Shown here in pieces: positions 34,548-41,771 of a stretch of DNA of 41,894 bases. Below the pieces are notes generated by a model, which worked only from the letters and a program-made list of their open reading frames with translations, was not told where the DNA came from and did not search any database. Origin of the DNA: an uncultured Lachnospiraceae bacterium (GTDB lineage: Bacteria > Bacillota > Clostridia > Lachnospirales > Lachnospiraceae); NCBI GenBank assembly GCA_944376125.1, contig CALWBQ010000042.1, positions 1-41,894 on the forward strand, in the 5' to 3' direction. Position numbers and translations under genes: made by a program. Position 1 is the stretch's first letter. Each line of letters starts with the position of its first letter.

Positions 34548-35684
34548 TTAATTATCCAGACCTACAACCCCCTGAACCAGGAAGTCCATTCCAAGAATTT
34601 CTTCTGTCGTTGGCGTGTAGCCTTCCTCATATGCGATCGTACCATCCTGCTTATAAATAGGCCCTGCAAATACCTCAAAAGTTCCTTCCTTCATCATCTC
34701 AACGGTATCCTCTACTACCGCCTTGACATCATCCGGAACGCAGGCACCGCACGGAGCATTGCCTGTCATGCCTTCCGGATAACCTCCGCTGACAATTCCA
34801 GCCGGGAAATTTCCTTCAATCGTCTCCCTGAATACTTCTGTCTGCTTTGTGCAGATGTCAATCGTACCAGTAATAAACGTATTGGGAGCAATATCGGATC
34901 CATCAATGTGGTACCCAACCACATAGATGCCAGCCGCTTCACACATTTCACAGATTGTCTTTGTATAATCCTGATACTGGGCAATACAGTCAATATTCTG
35001 AGACGCCATGGCGTTCACCGCATCTGTCTGCGATCCTACATCATCCCATGATCCTGTGAACACAACATGAACCGTCGCATCTGGATTGACAGACTGAACT
35101 CCCAGTGCAAATGCGTTAATGGAATGCATTACCACGGGAATCTGGAAAGAAGCAATAAATCCGATTTCATTCGTCTTTGTCATCAGACCTGCGCAAACTC
35201 CGTTCACATAAGCGGAATCCCAGCCATATGTAACAAGCGCGCTGATATTATCCATGGCCTGCCCCGTTTCATTGCTGCAGAAAAATGCCACTTCAGGATG
35301 TTCCTGTGCCACCAATTCAGCATACTCTCTGTGCCCATAGCTTGTTGCATAAATAATGGTACAGCCTGCTGAGATCATCTGCTCCATTACTGCCTGTGAA
35401 GAACTGTCCTCCGGAACAGACTCTTTTATCATAATCTCCACGCCAAGATCCTCTCCCGATTGGATACATCCATTATATAATGCCTGGTTATAGCCATAAT
35501 CATCTCGGGTTCCAACCAGCAGAACACCGATTTTGGTCGCCCCCTTGCCTGGAGCCGTCTGTGTCCCTTCCGTCCCACCGGCGTCTGAATGATTTACATC
35601 CGCACTGCTGCCGCATGCTGCCAGAAAACTGCACACTAGAACCGCCAACAATAACCTTGCTGCTCTTTTTACTATTTTCTTCAT
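34548..35684 (-). CDS. BMP-family nucleoside-binding lipoprotein
   Basis: 378 residues, Med/BMP-type basic membrane protein. Lipoprotein signal with LAAC (C24), then an Asp/Gly/Thr linker. Family marks: KIGVLLVGTRDDYGYNQALY near the N-terminus, GCTIIYATSYGHREYAELVA, and GYHIDGSDIAPNTFITGTID. BMP proteins deliver nucleosides or nucleobases to NupP/NupQ-type permeases, whose genes lie immediately upstream. GGGAAGAGAG precedes the start. Confidence 0.9.
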   Translation of the reverse strand: MKKIVKRAARLLLAVLVCSFLAACGSSADVNHSDAGGTEGTQTAPGKGATKIGVLLVGTRDDYGYNQALYNGCIQSGEDLGVEIMIKESVPEDSSSQAVMEQMISAGCTIIYATSYGHREYAELVAQEHPEVAFFCSNETGQAMDNISALVTYGWDSAYVNGVCAGLMTKTNEIGFIASFQIPVVMHSINAFALGVQSVNPDATVHVVFTGSWDDVGSQTDAVNAMASQNIDCIAQYQDYTKTICEMCEAAGIYVVGYHIDGSDIAPNTFITGTIDICTKQTEVFRETIEGNFPAGIVSGGYPEGMTGNAPCGACVPDDVKAVVEDTVEMMKEGTFEVFAGPIYKQDGTIAYEEGYTPTTEEILGMDFLVQGVVGLDN

Positions 35685-35749
35685 AAAGCTCTCTTCCCTT
35701 CTTAAAATAATAATTGATAAAAACCGTCAGGCTTCTGCATACAGATTTA

Positions 35750-36673
35750 TTAATTTTGAATTTCCAAAGGTCTTCCGATCTTTTTTAATTCTTCTGGCAT
35801 CGATGGATTTTTGTTCATCGAGATAAAAGCCAGGGCAATCAAGGTAACAACATAAGGAGCCATTGTTACGATATTAGTCGGAATCGGAATGGCAAGCAGC
35901 TGAAATAAAATCTGCAGGGACTGAGCGGCCCCAAAGAGATACGCTGCCATGTAAGCCCGCCCCGGCTTCCAGGAACATAAAATCACAAGAGCCGATGCAA
36001 TAAACCCCCGGCCGCCAGCCATATCGGCTGTCCAAGTCATGGTATAAGCGCAAGAAAGCTGTACACCTCCGACCGCAGCAAGAATCCCTGCAGTCATTAC
36101 GGCACCATACTTCAGAAGCCTTACGTTATATCCATACGCGACAGCCACCTGGTGCACTTCCCCCGCCGTTCTAATGGCCGTTCCGATCTTCGTCTTAAAC
36201 AAAATGAAGCCAACTACAATCGGTAAAAGATATGATATATATGTCAGAATGTCTTGGTTAAAAATGGCATCTCCAATAAGGGGGATCTCTGAGAGCAGAG
36301 GAATCGCAATCCTGCCAAAACCTGAAATACTTTTGCTGATCAAAGAAGCCCCAAAATAATTTGTGACTGCAGAACAGAAATAATTTATAGCCAATGCCAG
36401 CGCAAACATATCTGCGCCGCAGCTAATATTAAAATGAATCTGTAAAAATCCGACAAATGCCCCAGCCAGCGCGGCCAGCAGCACTGCCAAAAGCAGATTG
36501 TCCGTATAATAGCAGGCCGCAAAACCTACACAGCATCCTGTCAGCATGGCCCCCTCTACGCTCAGGCTAATGTGCCCTGCCCTCTGCCCTATCAGATCAC
36601 CGATCAGTGCAAACATAATCGGAGTCCCAGACCGAATGGTATTCAGCAAAAAATTTTCTATTAAATTCATCAT
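35750..36673 (-). CDS. Nucleoside ABC transporter permease, NupQ/YufQ type
   Basis: 307 residues, polytopic permease of the branched-chain/ribose-like group that partners BMP proteins. Marks: NTIRSGTPIMFALIGDLIGQ, GHISLSVEGAMLTGCC, and the loop IRTAGEVHQVAVAYGYNV. It overlaps the previous permease gene by 4 bases (ATGA). It forms the channel with the partner permease at 36670-37722. Confidence 0.9.
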   Translation of the reverse strand: MMNLIENFLLNTIRSGTPIMFALIGDLIGQRAGHISLSVEGAMLTGCCVGFAACYYTDNLLLAVLLAALAGAFVGFLQIHFNISCGADMFALALAINYFCSAVTNYFGASLISKSISGFGRIAIPLLSEIPLIGDAIFNQDILTYISYLLPIVVGFILFKTKIGTAIRTAGEVHQVAVAYGYNVRLLKYGAVMTAGILAAVGGVQLSCAYTMTWTADMAGGRGFIASALVILCSWKPGRAYMAAYLFGAAQSLQILFQLLAIPIPTNIVTMAPYVVTLIALAFISMNKNPSMPEELKKIGRPLEIQN

Positions 36674-37722
36674 TTTTCACGTCTCCCCCTTCCCAGGCCA
36701 AATATAGTAAGTAAAATAACTGACATTAAGATCGTCGATGCGGAGGATCGCAGGCCCGTAGTGATCTCCAGCGAGGTTCCGCATACGCTCAGCGCAGACA
36801 GCAGGAAGCTCGTAAAAATCGAAACAATCGGGCTTCCCCCTGCGATACCGGTTGCCAAAAAGCCCAGGTAGCCCAGATCATGCGCCGTAGCCTCCCGCAT
36901 CTGGAATTCAACACTGCTCATAACAATTCCGCCTCCCAGGCCGGCTATCGCTCCGGCAATCAAAAACGCCCAGCAGCGCGCTTTCTTTACAGAAAAGCCT
37001 GCAAACTCCGCTGCCCGCTCATTTCCCCCTATAGTTCGCAGTTTAAATCCAAGCTCCGTTTTGGCAAATACAAATGCGGTAATGACTACCACAAACAGCG
37101 CAGCAAAAATCATAACATTCGCCCGAGTCCCGGCAAAAGCCGGAAGCCTCAGCTGCTCCGCGATTCTGGCTGACATAGGATAGTTATTTCCTGCCGTATC
37201 CTTAATGGGCCCAAATACCATATAGGCGACCAGCTTATACATGATATAATTGCTCAGCAGAGTCGTTAGGGTTTCATTCATGTTTAATTTCATTTTGCAG
37301 AATAAAGGAATCGCCGCCCAGAGTAATCCGGCTGCCGCTGCTGCCGCCAGCATAATCGGGATTCCGACGACCCCTGGCAGGCCGCTGCAAAGGTACACTC
37401 CCACGATATTGGCGGTCAGACATCCTGCAATCAGCTGACCTTCCCCGCCGCAGTTGCTGAGCCCAACCTTAGCCGGAATCAGCGCCGCCATGCCAGCCAG
37501 CAGAACCGGTGTCATCTCTACTGCAATCTCTCCAACGTTATATTTGCTGCCGGCAAAGCACATCACCAATGCTCTGTACACGGTCAGCGGGTTCTGCCGC
37601 TGCGTTAGAAGAAAAATCGAGAAAAGCCCAATCGGCACAAATATGCCTGCCAGCACTCTCATCAGGACTTTTCTTATCTCCGGTCTGTCAGCCCCCGCTT
37701 TCACAGTCATTTTCTGCATCAT
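36670..37722 (-). CDS. Nucleoside ABC transporter permease, NupP/YufP type
   Basis: 350 residues, larger permease of the pair. Marks: ALIPAKVGLSNCGGEGQLIA, LNMNETLTTLLSNYIMYKLV and the loop LRTIGGNERAAEFAGFSVKK. The start overlaps the ATPase gene stop by 4 bases (ATGA), so translation is coupled. Confidence 0.9.
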   Translation of the reverse strand: MMQKMTVKAGADRPEIRKVLMRVLAGIFVPIGLFSIFLLTQRQNPLTVYRALVMCFAGSKYNVGEIAVEMTPVLLAGMAALIPAKVGLSNCGGEGQLIAGCLTANIVGVYLCSGLPGVVGIPIMLAAAAAAGLLWAAIPLFCKMKLNMNETLTTLLSNYIMYKLVAYMVFGPIKDTAGNNYPMSARIAEQLRLPAFAGTRANVMIFAALFVVVITAFVFAKTELGFKLRTIGGNERAAEFAGFSVKKARCWAFLIAGAIAGLGGGIVMSSVEFQMREATAHDLGYLGFLATGIAGGSPIVSIFTSFLLSALSVCGTSLEITTGLRSSASTILMSVILLTIFGLGRGRREK

Positions 37723-39275
37723 TCTTTCACTCCTTTCAGCATCACTTCCCCGATCATCTGAGAATCGAATTCAGACGGTTTATAAGATCCAAAAATACTG
37801 TTTTCAGAAAGTACAATCAGACGGTCTGACATCATAAATAACTCGTTCAAATCCTCCGAAATAAAGATCACTGCTGTTCCCTCTCTTTTCAAGCGCTCAA
37901 GTGTCTCGTGGACTGCCGACACCGTCGCAATATCCAGGCCGCGGCTTGGATAACTGGCGATAAACAACTTTGGATGTGCAATGACTGCGCGGGCAAATGC
38001 CATTCTCTGAATATTTCCGCCGGAGAGCTTTTCCGCCTTTCTGGAGACATCTGGAACTTTCAGTTCTTTTATTTCTTCGCACTCCTCTACCTGTTCCTTC
38101 AGATCATTCCAATCGATCATGGGACCTTTTTTCTTGTATGTAAATCCTGAGATCGCCATGTGTTCCAGGACAGTATAGCCTGGCACCAGATTATCCCGGA
38201 TCGGATCCTCCGAAAGAATACGAATTCCCAAATCCAGCCTCTGCCGCGTGCTGAAATTGCTGATATCTTCTCCGTCCATAGTCAGCTTTCCTGAGCTGAG
38301 AGGTCGAATGCCATAGAGCATCTCCGTCAGCTCCCGCTGTCCATTTCCCGAGATGCCGGCAACGCCTAAAATCATTCCTGGAGACACACTGAAATCTGCG
38401 TTATAAATAATCGGCCGCCCATAGTCATCGCGTATCGTAATCGCCTTCGCCGTCAGGATCGGCCTATCATCAATATCAGGCGGCAGGGTGTCTTCCTTTC
38501 CAGTGAACACAGCCTGCACATGGATCAGCTCTTCCTTCTCCACCTGATCTTGATCCCCGATCATCTTTGTTACGATCTCCCGCTCTGAGAAGCCCTCCTC
38601 CTGATAAAAGGTATGAACTAGTTTTCCTTTTCTCAAAATGTGTACCACATCTGCGACCTGGACGATCTCATGGATCTTATGAGTAATCAGCAGAATGGCG
38701 AACCCGTTGTCACGGAACACCGTAAGCAGCTTTAAGAACGCGTCAATTTCATTTGGCGATAACACGCTAGTTGGCTCATCAAAGATTAAAATCCGTGTAT
38801 TTTCATTCATAAGGACCTTCAAAATTTCAATGTGCTGCCTCTGCCCCAAATCCAGCCTCCAGACATATTCATCCGGATTCACATGCAGACTGTACTGTTC
38901 GGACAGTGCTTTCACCTTTTTGCGAAGCTCCTTTTTTCTGAAAATCTCCCCCGTGTGATCAGTTGATAAAAATATATTCTCCAGTGCGGTAAATGCCGGA
39001 ACAAGCCGAAAATCCTGAAAAACCATTCCAATTCCTTTTTCTCGGGCAACAGAAGGATTATACTTCGTCATCTCCTCTCCGTCTAAAAACAGCCTTCCGC
39101 CATCGATTTTATAGACGCCATACAGCATTTTCATCAGAGTGCTTTTTCCTGCTCCATTCTCTCCCGCAAGCGCATATATTTTTCCCGTCTCTATCTCGAA
39201 GCTGATTCCATCATTGGCTGTAAAATCTCCGAAAACCTTCCGCAGATTCTCCGCCCGCATTATCACATTTCCCAT
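37719..39275 (-). CDS. Nucleoside ABC transporter ATPase, NupO/YufO type
   Basis: 518 residues with two fused nucleotide-binding halves. The first has Walker A GENGAGKS, signature LDLGQRQHIEILKVL and Walker B ILIFDEPTSVL. The second is the usual degenerate half: GISGNGQRELTEM in place of Walker A, signature LSGGNIQRMAFARAV and IASYPSRGLD in place of Walker B, as in sugar and nucleoside ATPases of this class. GGAAGGAGGAG precedes the start. It follows the terminator at 39327-39365, with no clear promoter of its own, so its expression may depend on readthrough. Confidence 0.92.
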   Translation of the reverse strand: MGNVIMRAENLRKVFGDFTANDGISFEIETGKIYALAGENGAGKSTLMKMLYGVYKIDGGRLFLDGEEMTKYNPSVAREKGIGMVFQDFRLVPAFTALENIFLSTDHTGEIFRKKELRKKVKALSEQYSLHVNPDEYVWRLDLGQRQHIEILKVLMNENTRILIFDEPTSVLSPNEIDAFLKLLTVFRDNGFAILLITHKIHEIVQVADVVHILRKGKLVHTFYQEEGFSEREIVTKMIGDQDQVEKEELIHVQAVFTGKEDTLPPDIDDRPILTAKAITIRDDYGRPIIYNADFSVSPGMILGVAGISGNGQRELTEMLYGIRPLSSGKLTMDGEDISNFSTRQRLDLGIRILSEDPIRDNLVPGYTVLEHMAISGFTYKKKGPMIDWNDLKEQVEECEEIKELKVPDVSRKAEKLSGGNIQRMAFARAVIAHPKLFIASYPSRGLDIATVSAVHETLERLKREGTAVIFISEDLNELFMMSDRLIVLSENSIFGSYKPSEFDSQMIGEVMLKGVKE

Positions 39276-39326
39276 ATATGTCTCCTCCTTCCAGTTTCAT
39301 TGCCATACGCCTGCAGACTTTTAAAC

Positions 39327-39365
39327 AAAAAAGACGTAAGCCTTTTTCAAGATACTTACGTCTTT
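39327..39365 (-). terminator. Intrinsic terminator between kinase-like gene and transporter
   Basis: On the minus strand AAAGACGTAAG pairs perfectly with CTTACGTCTTT around a 14-nt loop, followed by a run of T residues (TTTTTTG). It begins 4 nt past the kinase-like stop. About 50 nt later the ATPase gene starts without an evident promoter. Confidence 0.85.
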
Positions 39366-39369
39366 GTAG

Positions 39370-40008
39370 TTAAATTTTCTTCGTATTTAATTTCATTTGA
39401 ACATAATCTTCAATCATTGAAATACACCCGTCAATCCCAACCCGATCGCTGTTCAGCGTCATATCGTAATTGACTGGATTGGTCCAGTAATTTCCTCCGC
39501 TGTAATATTTATAATAATCTGCCCGATACTTATCGGTCTTGCTGATCAATCGGTGTGCCTCTGCCTCACTGACCCCCATACGGTCCATAATCCGCTTCAA
39601 ACAGAAGGCTCTTGGGGCTTCGATATAGAAGCTGAATACGTTCTCTCTCCCCTTCAAAACGTGATCAGCGCACTTTCCGACAATAACACAGGATTCTGTA
39701 TCTGCCAGCTCCCGAATGATCCCAGCTTCAATTTCAAACAAATGCAGATCCGATACAAATTTTCCCTCATGTGGTTTCGGCTGCAGTGTTCTCGGGAGGC
39801 GCCGAAGTACATTGACCAGTCTGTTTCCAACCAGCTTTTCATCCGCTTCCAGAAATCTGGTTCTGTCATATCCGCACTTTTCCGCCGCCAGAGTTAGAAT
39901 CCGGTTTTCGTAGCAATGAATCCCTAAATCCTTTGCAACCTGTGATGCAATCTGTTTTCCCCCGCTGCCAAAACCTCTGGCAATCGTAATTACAAATTTC
40001 TCTGCCAT
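39370..40008 (-). CDS. Cytidylate kinase-like P-loop protein
   Basis: 212 residues of the cytidylate kinase-like family, distinct from housekeeping Cmk. P-loop variant ARGFGSGGKQIASQVAKDLG, then CYENRILTLAAEKCG, CVIVGKCADHVLK and FSFYIEAPRAFCLKRIMDRM, and a C-terminal stretch with YYKYYSGGNYWTNP and YDMTLNSDRVGID. Members often lie near nucleobase or nucleoside genes; the true phosphoacceptor is unknown. Start at 40008 (GGAGGGCGAAGGG upstream); an in-frame ATG at 40050 would lie in the leader hairpin's flank and is rejected. It lies between two intrinsic terminators. Confidence 0.8.
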   Translation of the reverse strand: MAEKFVITIARGFGSGGKQIASQVAKDLGIHCYENRILTLAAEKCGYDRTRFLEADEKLVGNRLVNVLRRLPRTLQPKPHEGKFVSDLHLFEIEAGIIRELADTESCVIVGKCADHVLKGRENVFSFYIEAPRAFCLKRIMDRMGVSEAEAHRLISKTDKYRADYYKYYSGGNYWTNPVNYDMTLNSDRVGIDGCISMIEDYVQMKLNTKKI

Positions 40009-40043
40009 CCCTTCGCCCTCCTTCTGTTTTTGTTTGATTCCTA

Positions 40044-40135
40044 TTAGCAAAAAAAGCCTGTAATATTTTTACAGGCTTTCTCGAACTGATTAAATCATCT
40101 TTGATTTAATTCTCCATATTGATTTGCTAAAATAT
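40044..40135 (-). promoter_or_regulatory. Structured attenuator leader
   Basis: The transcript from the promoter 40142-40170 begins with TTAGCAAA (40123-40130), which can pair with TTTGCTAA (40044-40051). Enclosed are an 8-bp hairpin ATTAAATC/GATTTAAT (40089-40110) and the terminator hairpin. The whole can fold as a three-way junction, and the outer stem overlaps the T-run of the terminator. I do not recognise a known riboswitch consensus (it is not the purine, preQ1 or ykkC class). A ligand-controlled or protein-controlled attenuator is inference. Confidence 0.5.
40049..40079 (-). terminator. Leader terminator before the kinase-like gene
   Basis: On the minus strand AAAGCCTGTAA pairs with TTACAGGCTTT and is followed by TTTTTTTG. 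It lies between the promoter (40142-40170) and the first gene (40008), so it must be read through for expression. Confidence 0.85.
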
Positions 40136-40141
40136 AATTGT

Positions 40142-40170
40142 ATTTTAAGCGTTTTATAAATGAAAGTCAA
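40142..40170 (-). promoter_or_regulatory. Promoter of the nucleobase block
   Basis: On the minus strand TTGACT (40165-40170), a 17-nt spacer, TAAAAT (40142-40147). It is the only clear promoter for the minus-strand series of genes ending at 28522. Confidence 0.75.
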
Positions 40171-40310
40171 TCGCTGATTAAAACATTATTTTTACAGAAT
40201 TCCAGTGAATCTTTGTGCATTTTTACAAAAATATCATTTGATACCCAAAATAGTAAAACTGTTTGGAGGCAACTCCATAAGAACAGGTAAGACATTAATT
40301 CTCCAAAGTC

Positions 40311-40346
40311 AAAAACCTCCCAGGGCCAATATCCTGAGAGGTTTTT
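40311..40346. terminator. Symmetric hairpin in the gap before the restriction genes
   Basis: AAAAACCTC (40311-40319) pairs with GAGGTTTTT (40338-40346), with inner CCAGG/CCTG pairing. T-runs lie on both sides, so it could terminate transcription in either direction and insulate the nucleobase block from the restriction genes. The stretch 40171-40387 holds nothing else I can support. Confidence 0.5.
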
Positions 40347-40387
40347 CTGCACATCAGATTCTAACTTAGCTGCCCGGTTGGTTTTGT

Positions 40388-40414
40388 TGCTTATAGTCCG
40401 TTGATTCATAAACC
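40388..40414 (+). promoter_or_regulatory. C-box-like operator
   Basis: GCTTATAGTCCGTTGATTCA and its right flank ATAAAC closely resemble the C-protein operators of type II restriction-modification systems (for example ACTTATAGTCCGTG in Esp1396I, from memory), with the diagnostic TATAGTCCGT core and a second half-site GATTCATA. It overlaps the -35 of the promoter below, as expected for an autoregulated controller gene. Confidence 0.65.
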
Positions 40415-40430
40415 GTTTACTTTATACAAT
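40401..40430 (+). promoter_or_regulatory. Promoter of the C-protein gene
   Basis: TTGATT at 40401-40406 with TATACAAT at 40423-40430 (spacer 16-18 nt depending on the hexamer chosen). Transcription would start close to 40437, just before the GGAGG at 40439-40443. Confidence 0.55.
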
Positions 40431-40453
40431 TACTTCATGGAGGTACAAATGAA

Positions 40454-40660
40454 ATGATAACGGTAGAACTAGGAAAAAGAATAAGAGATCTGCGAAATTC
40501 CATTGGATTAAGCCAAGAAAAATTTGCACTTCAGATTGGAATGGATAGAACCTATCTAGCCTCTGTTGAAGCAGGAAAACGAAATATCTCCATTTGCAAC
40601 ATAAAGAAAATAGCAAACGGTCTTGGCGTGTCGTTAAGCGAGCTTTTTGAAGGGCTGTGA
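40454..40660 (+). CDS. XRE-family controller (C-protein-like) regulator
   Basis: 68 residues that form one helix-turn-helix domain: LGKRIRDLRNSIGLSQEKFA, LQIGMDRTYLASVEAGKRNI, SICNIKKIANGLGVSLSELF. Size and sequence fit the controller proteins of type II restriction-modification systems, which time endonuclease expression. GGAGG (40439-40443) is 10 nt from this ATG but only 5 nt from an ATG at 40449 that reads M-K-stop and overlaps this start (ATGAAATGA), so translation may be by stop-restart. The next gene starts 11 nt downstream. Base composition is visibly more AT-rich than the rest of the window. Confidence 0.85.
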   Translation: MITVELGKRIRDLRNSIGLSQEKFALQIGMDRTYLASVEAGKRNISICNIKKIANGLGVSLSELFEGL

Positions 40661-40671
40661 GGAGGAACAAA

Positions 40672-41769
40672 ATGATTTATGACATTACTCAGGAATTAAG
40701 AGATTTCACTTACATTACAAGCGTTTATAAATGTATCGCTGCATACAATTTGAAAGGACATCAGATCGGCAGAAAAATTGGAGATATGCTTGAAATTCTG
40801 ACGATGGGTGGCATATACAAAAATAGAGATCTTTTGTCTAAATTAGACACCGAGGGAAAGTTAGAGGGATATACCACCGCTGGACATAAAGTTGAATTTG
40901 GATTCTATAAAAATGTACAACAAAAGCAAGGACTTTTTGGAGCCGTAGAATGTAAATGCGTTGGCGTAGAAGAAACCACGGCTGGAAAAGGACAAAACTG
41001 TTTGCGTAAAAAGTCTGTTGGAGAGAGCTTTACAATTGAATTTAATGGAAGATGGATGGAGACGCCTATCATTCAAACAATAAAAGTGCTGTCAGGAACA
41101 GCAGATCATGTAACCATCGAATTAACTGACAGCAAAACTCGTATTTCTCAGATACTTGATATGGATATCGGAGATAATATCAAATTAATTGTCGATGAAA
41201 AGCAGAACCCTTTACATACAACACCTCACGGAAATATGCTCGAAGAAATTCCTGGTCTGATTCGAATTTGTAAAACTATTAAATTTGACAAAGAAGCAGA
41301 TGGTGTATTCCAATTTTCCTTATACAACTGTCTTGCTGGGCCTCAAACGATAGAGAAGGCCAAACAAGCTTCGTTAGTAGCTATGGATTTAAGGAAGAAA
41401 ATAGATGGACATTGGGGAAAAGAGGAAATTTCGGCAAATCAGAAAAAGATGAATTTTCTTCACGTTCTTTGTGAATACTCCCATTGGGAGGAGAAGTCAC
41501 GTAACGTAATTACTACATGTATTGATCACAATATTATTGTGCCTGATGCGGTCTTAATTAAAGCATTTGAAGTTTTTGAAGCAGCCTTCGGAATTAAAAA
41601 TATGCTCAATAAGATTAGCAAAAATCAATATGCATCTAGTGCCCAAGTGCGAAACGCGATTCAGTTGGTATTTGAACATTTTGAAGATCATATTTTCTAT
41701 GATATTGCATTGCACTCCTATGTGAAATTCGATTATGCTGATGATAAACTTTTAGTTACGCCCATATAA
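40672..41769 (+). CDS. Probable type II restriction endonuclease, family not recognised
   Basis: 365 residues, no TM segments. The only catalytic-looking site is GAVECKCVGVEET, whose E93-C-K95 fits the ExK half of a PD-(D/E)XK nuclease, with acidic residues upstream (KVEFGFY, E75; GDMLEI, D38/E40) as candidate metal ligands. I recognise no specific restriction enzyme family. The call rests mainly on the arrangement: a C-protein-like gene with a C-box directly upstream and tight linkage (11 nt, GGAGG at 40661-40665). A longer GTG start at 40657 would overlap the regulator stop and contain the binding site, so ATG 40672 is preferred. No methyltransferase is in the window. AT-rich, probably acquired. 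Confidence 0.5.
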   Translation: MIYDITQELRDFTYITSVYKCIAAYNLKGHQIGRKIGDMLEILTMGGIYKNRDLLSKLDTEGKLEGYTTAGHKVEFGFYKNVQQKQGLFGAVECKCVGVEETTAGKGQNCLRKKSVGESFTIEFNGRWMETPIIQTIKVLSGTADHVTIELTDSKTRISQILDMDIGDNIKLIVDEKQNPLHTTPHGNMLEEIPGLIRICKTIKFDKEADGVFQFSLYNCLAGPQTIEKAKQASLVAMDLRKKIDGHWGKEEISANQKKMNFLHVLCEYSHWEEKSRNVITTCIDHNIIVPDAVLIKAFEVFEAAFGIKNMLNKISKNQYASSAQVRNAIQLVFEHFEDHIFYDIALHSYVKFDYADDKLLVTPI

Positions 41770-41771
41770 GC

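Noticed and set aside
40167..40409. 80-codon minus-strand reading frame with a hydrophobic middle (VFDFGELMSYLFLWSCLQTV)
   Set aside because: Its start has no ribosome binding site and lies in the C-box, its 3' end overlaps the -35 of the nucleobase promoter, and a symmetric hairpin runs through it. It could be a small repeat-derived ORF but I cannot support it as a gene.
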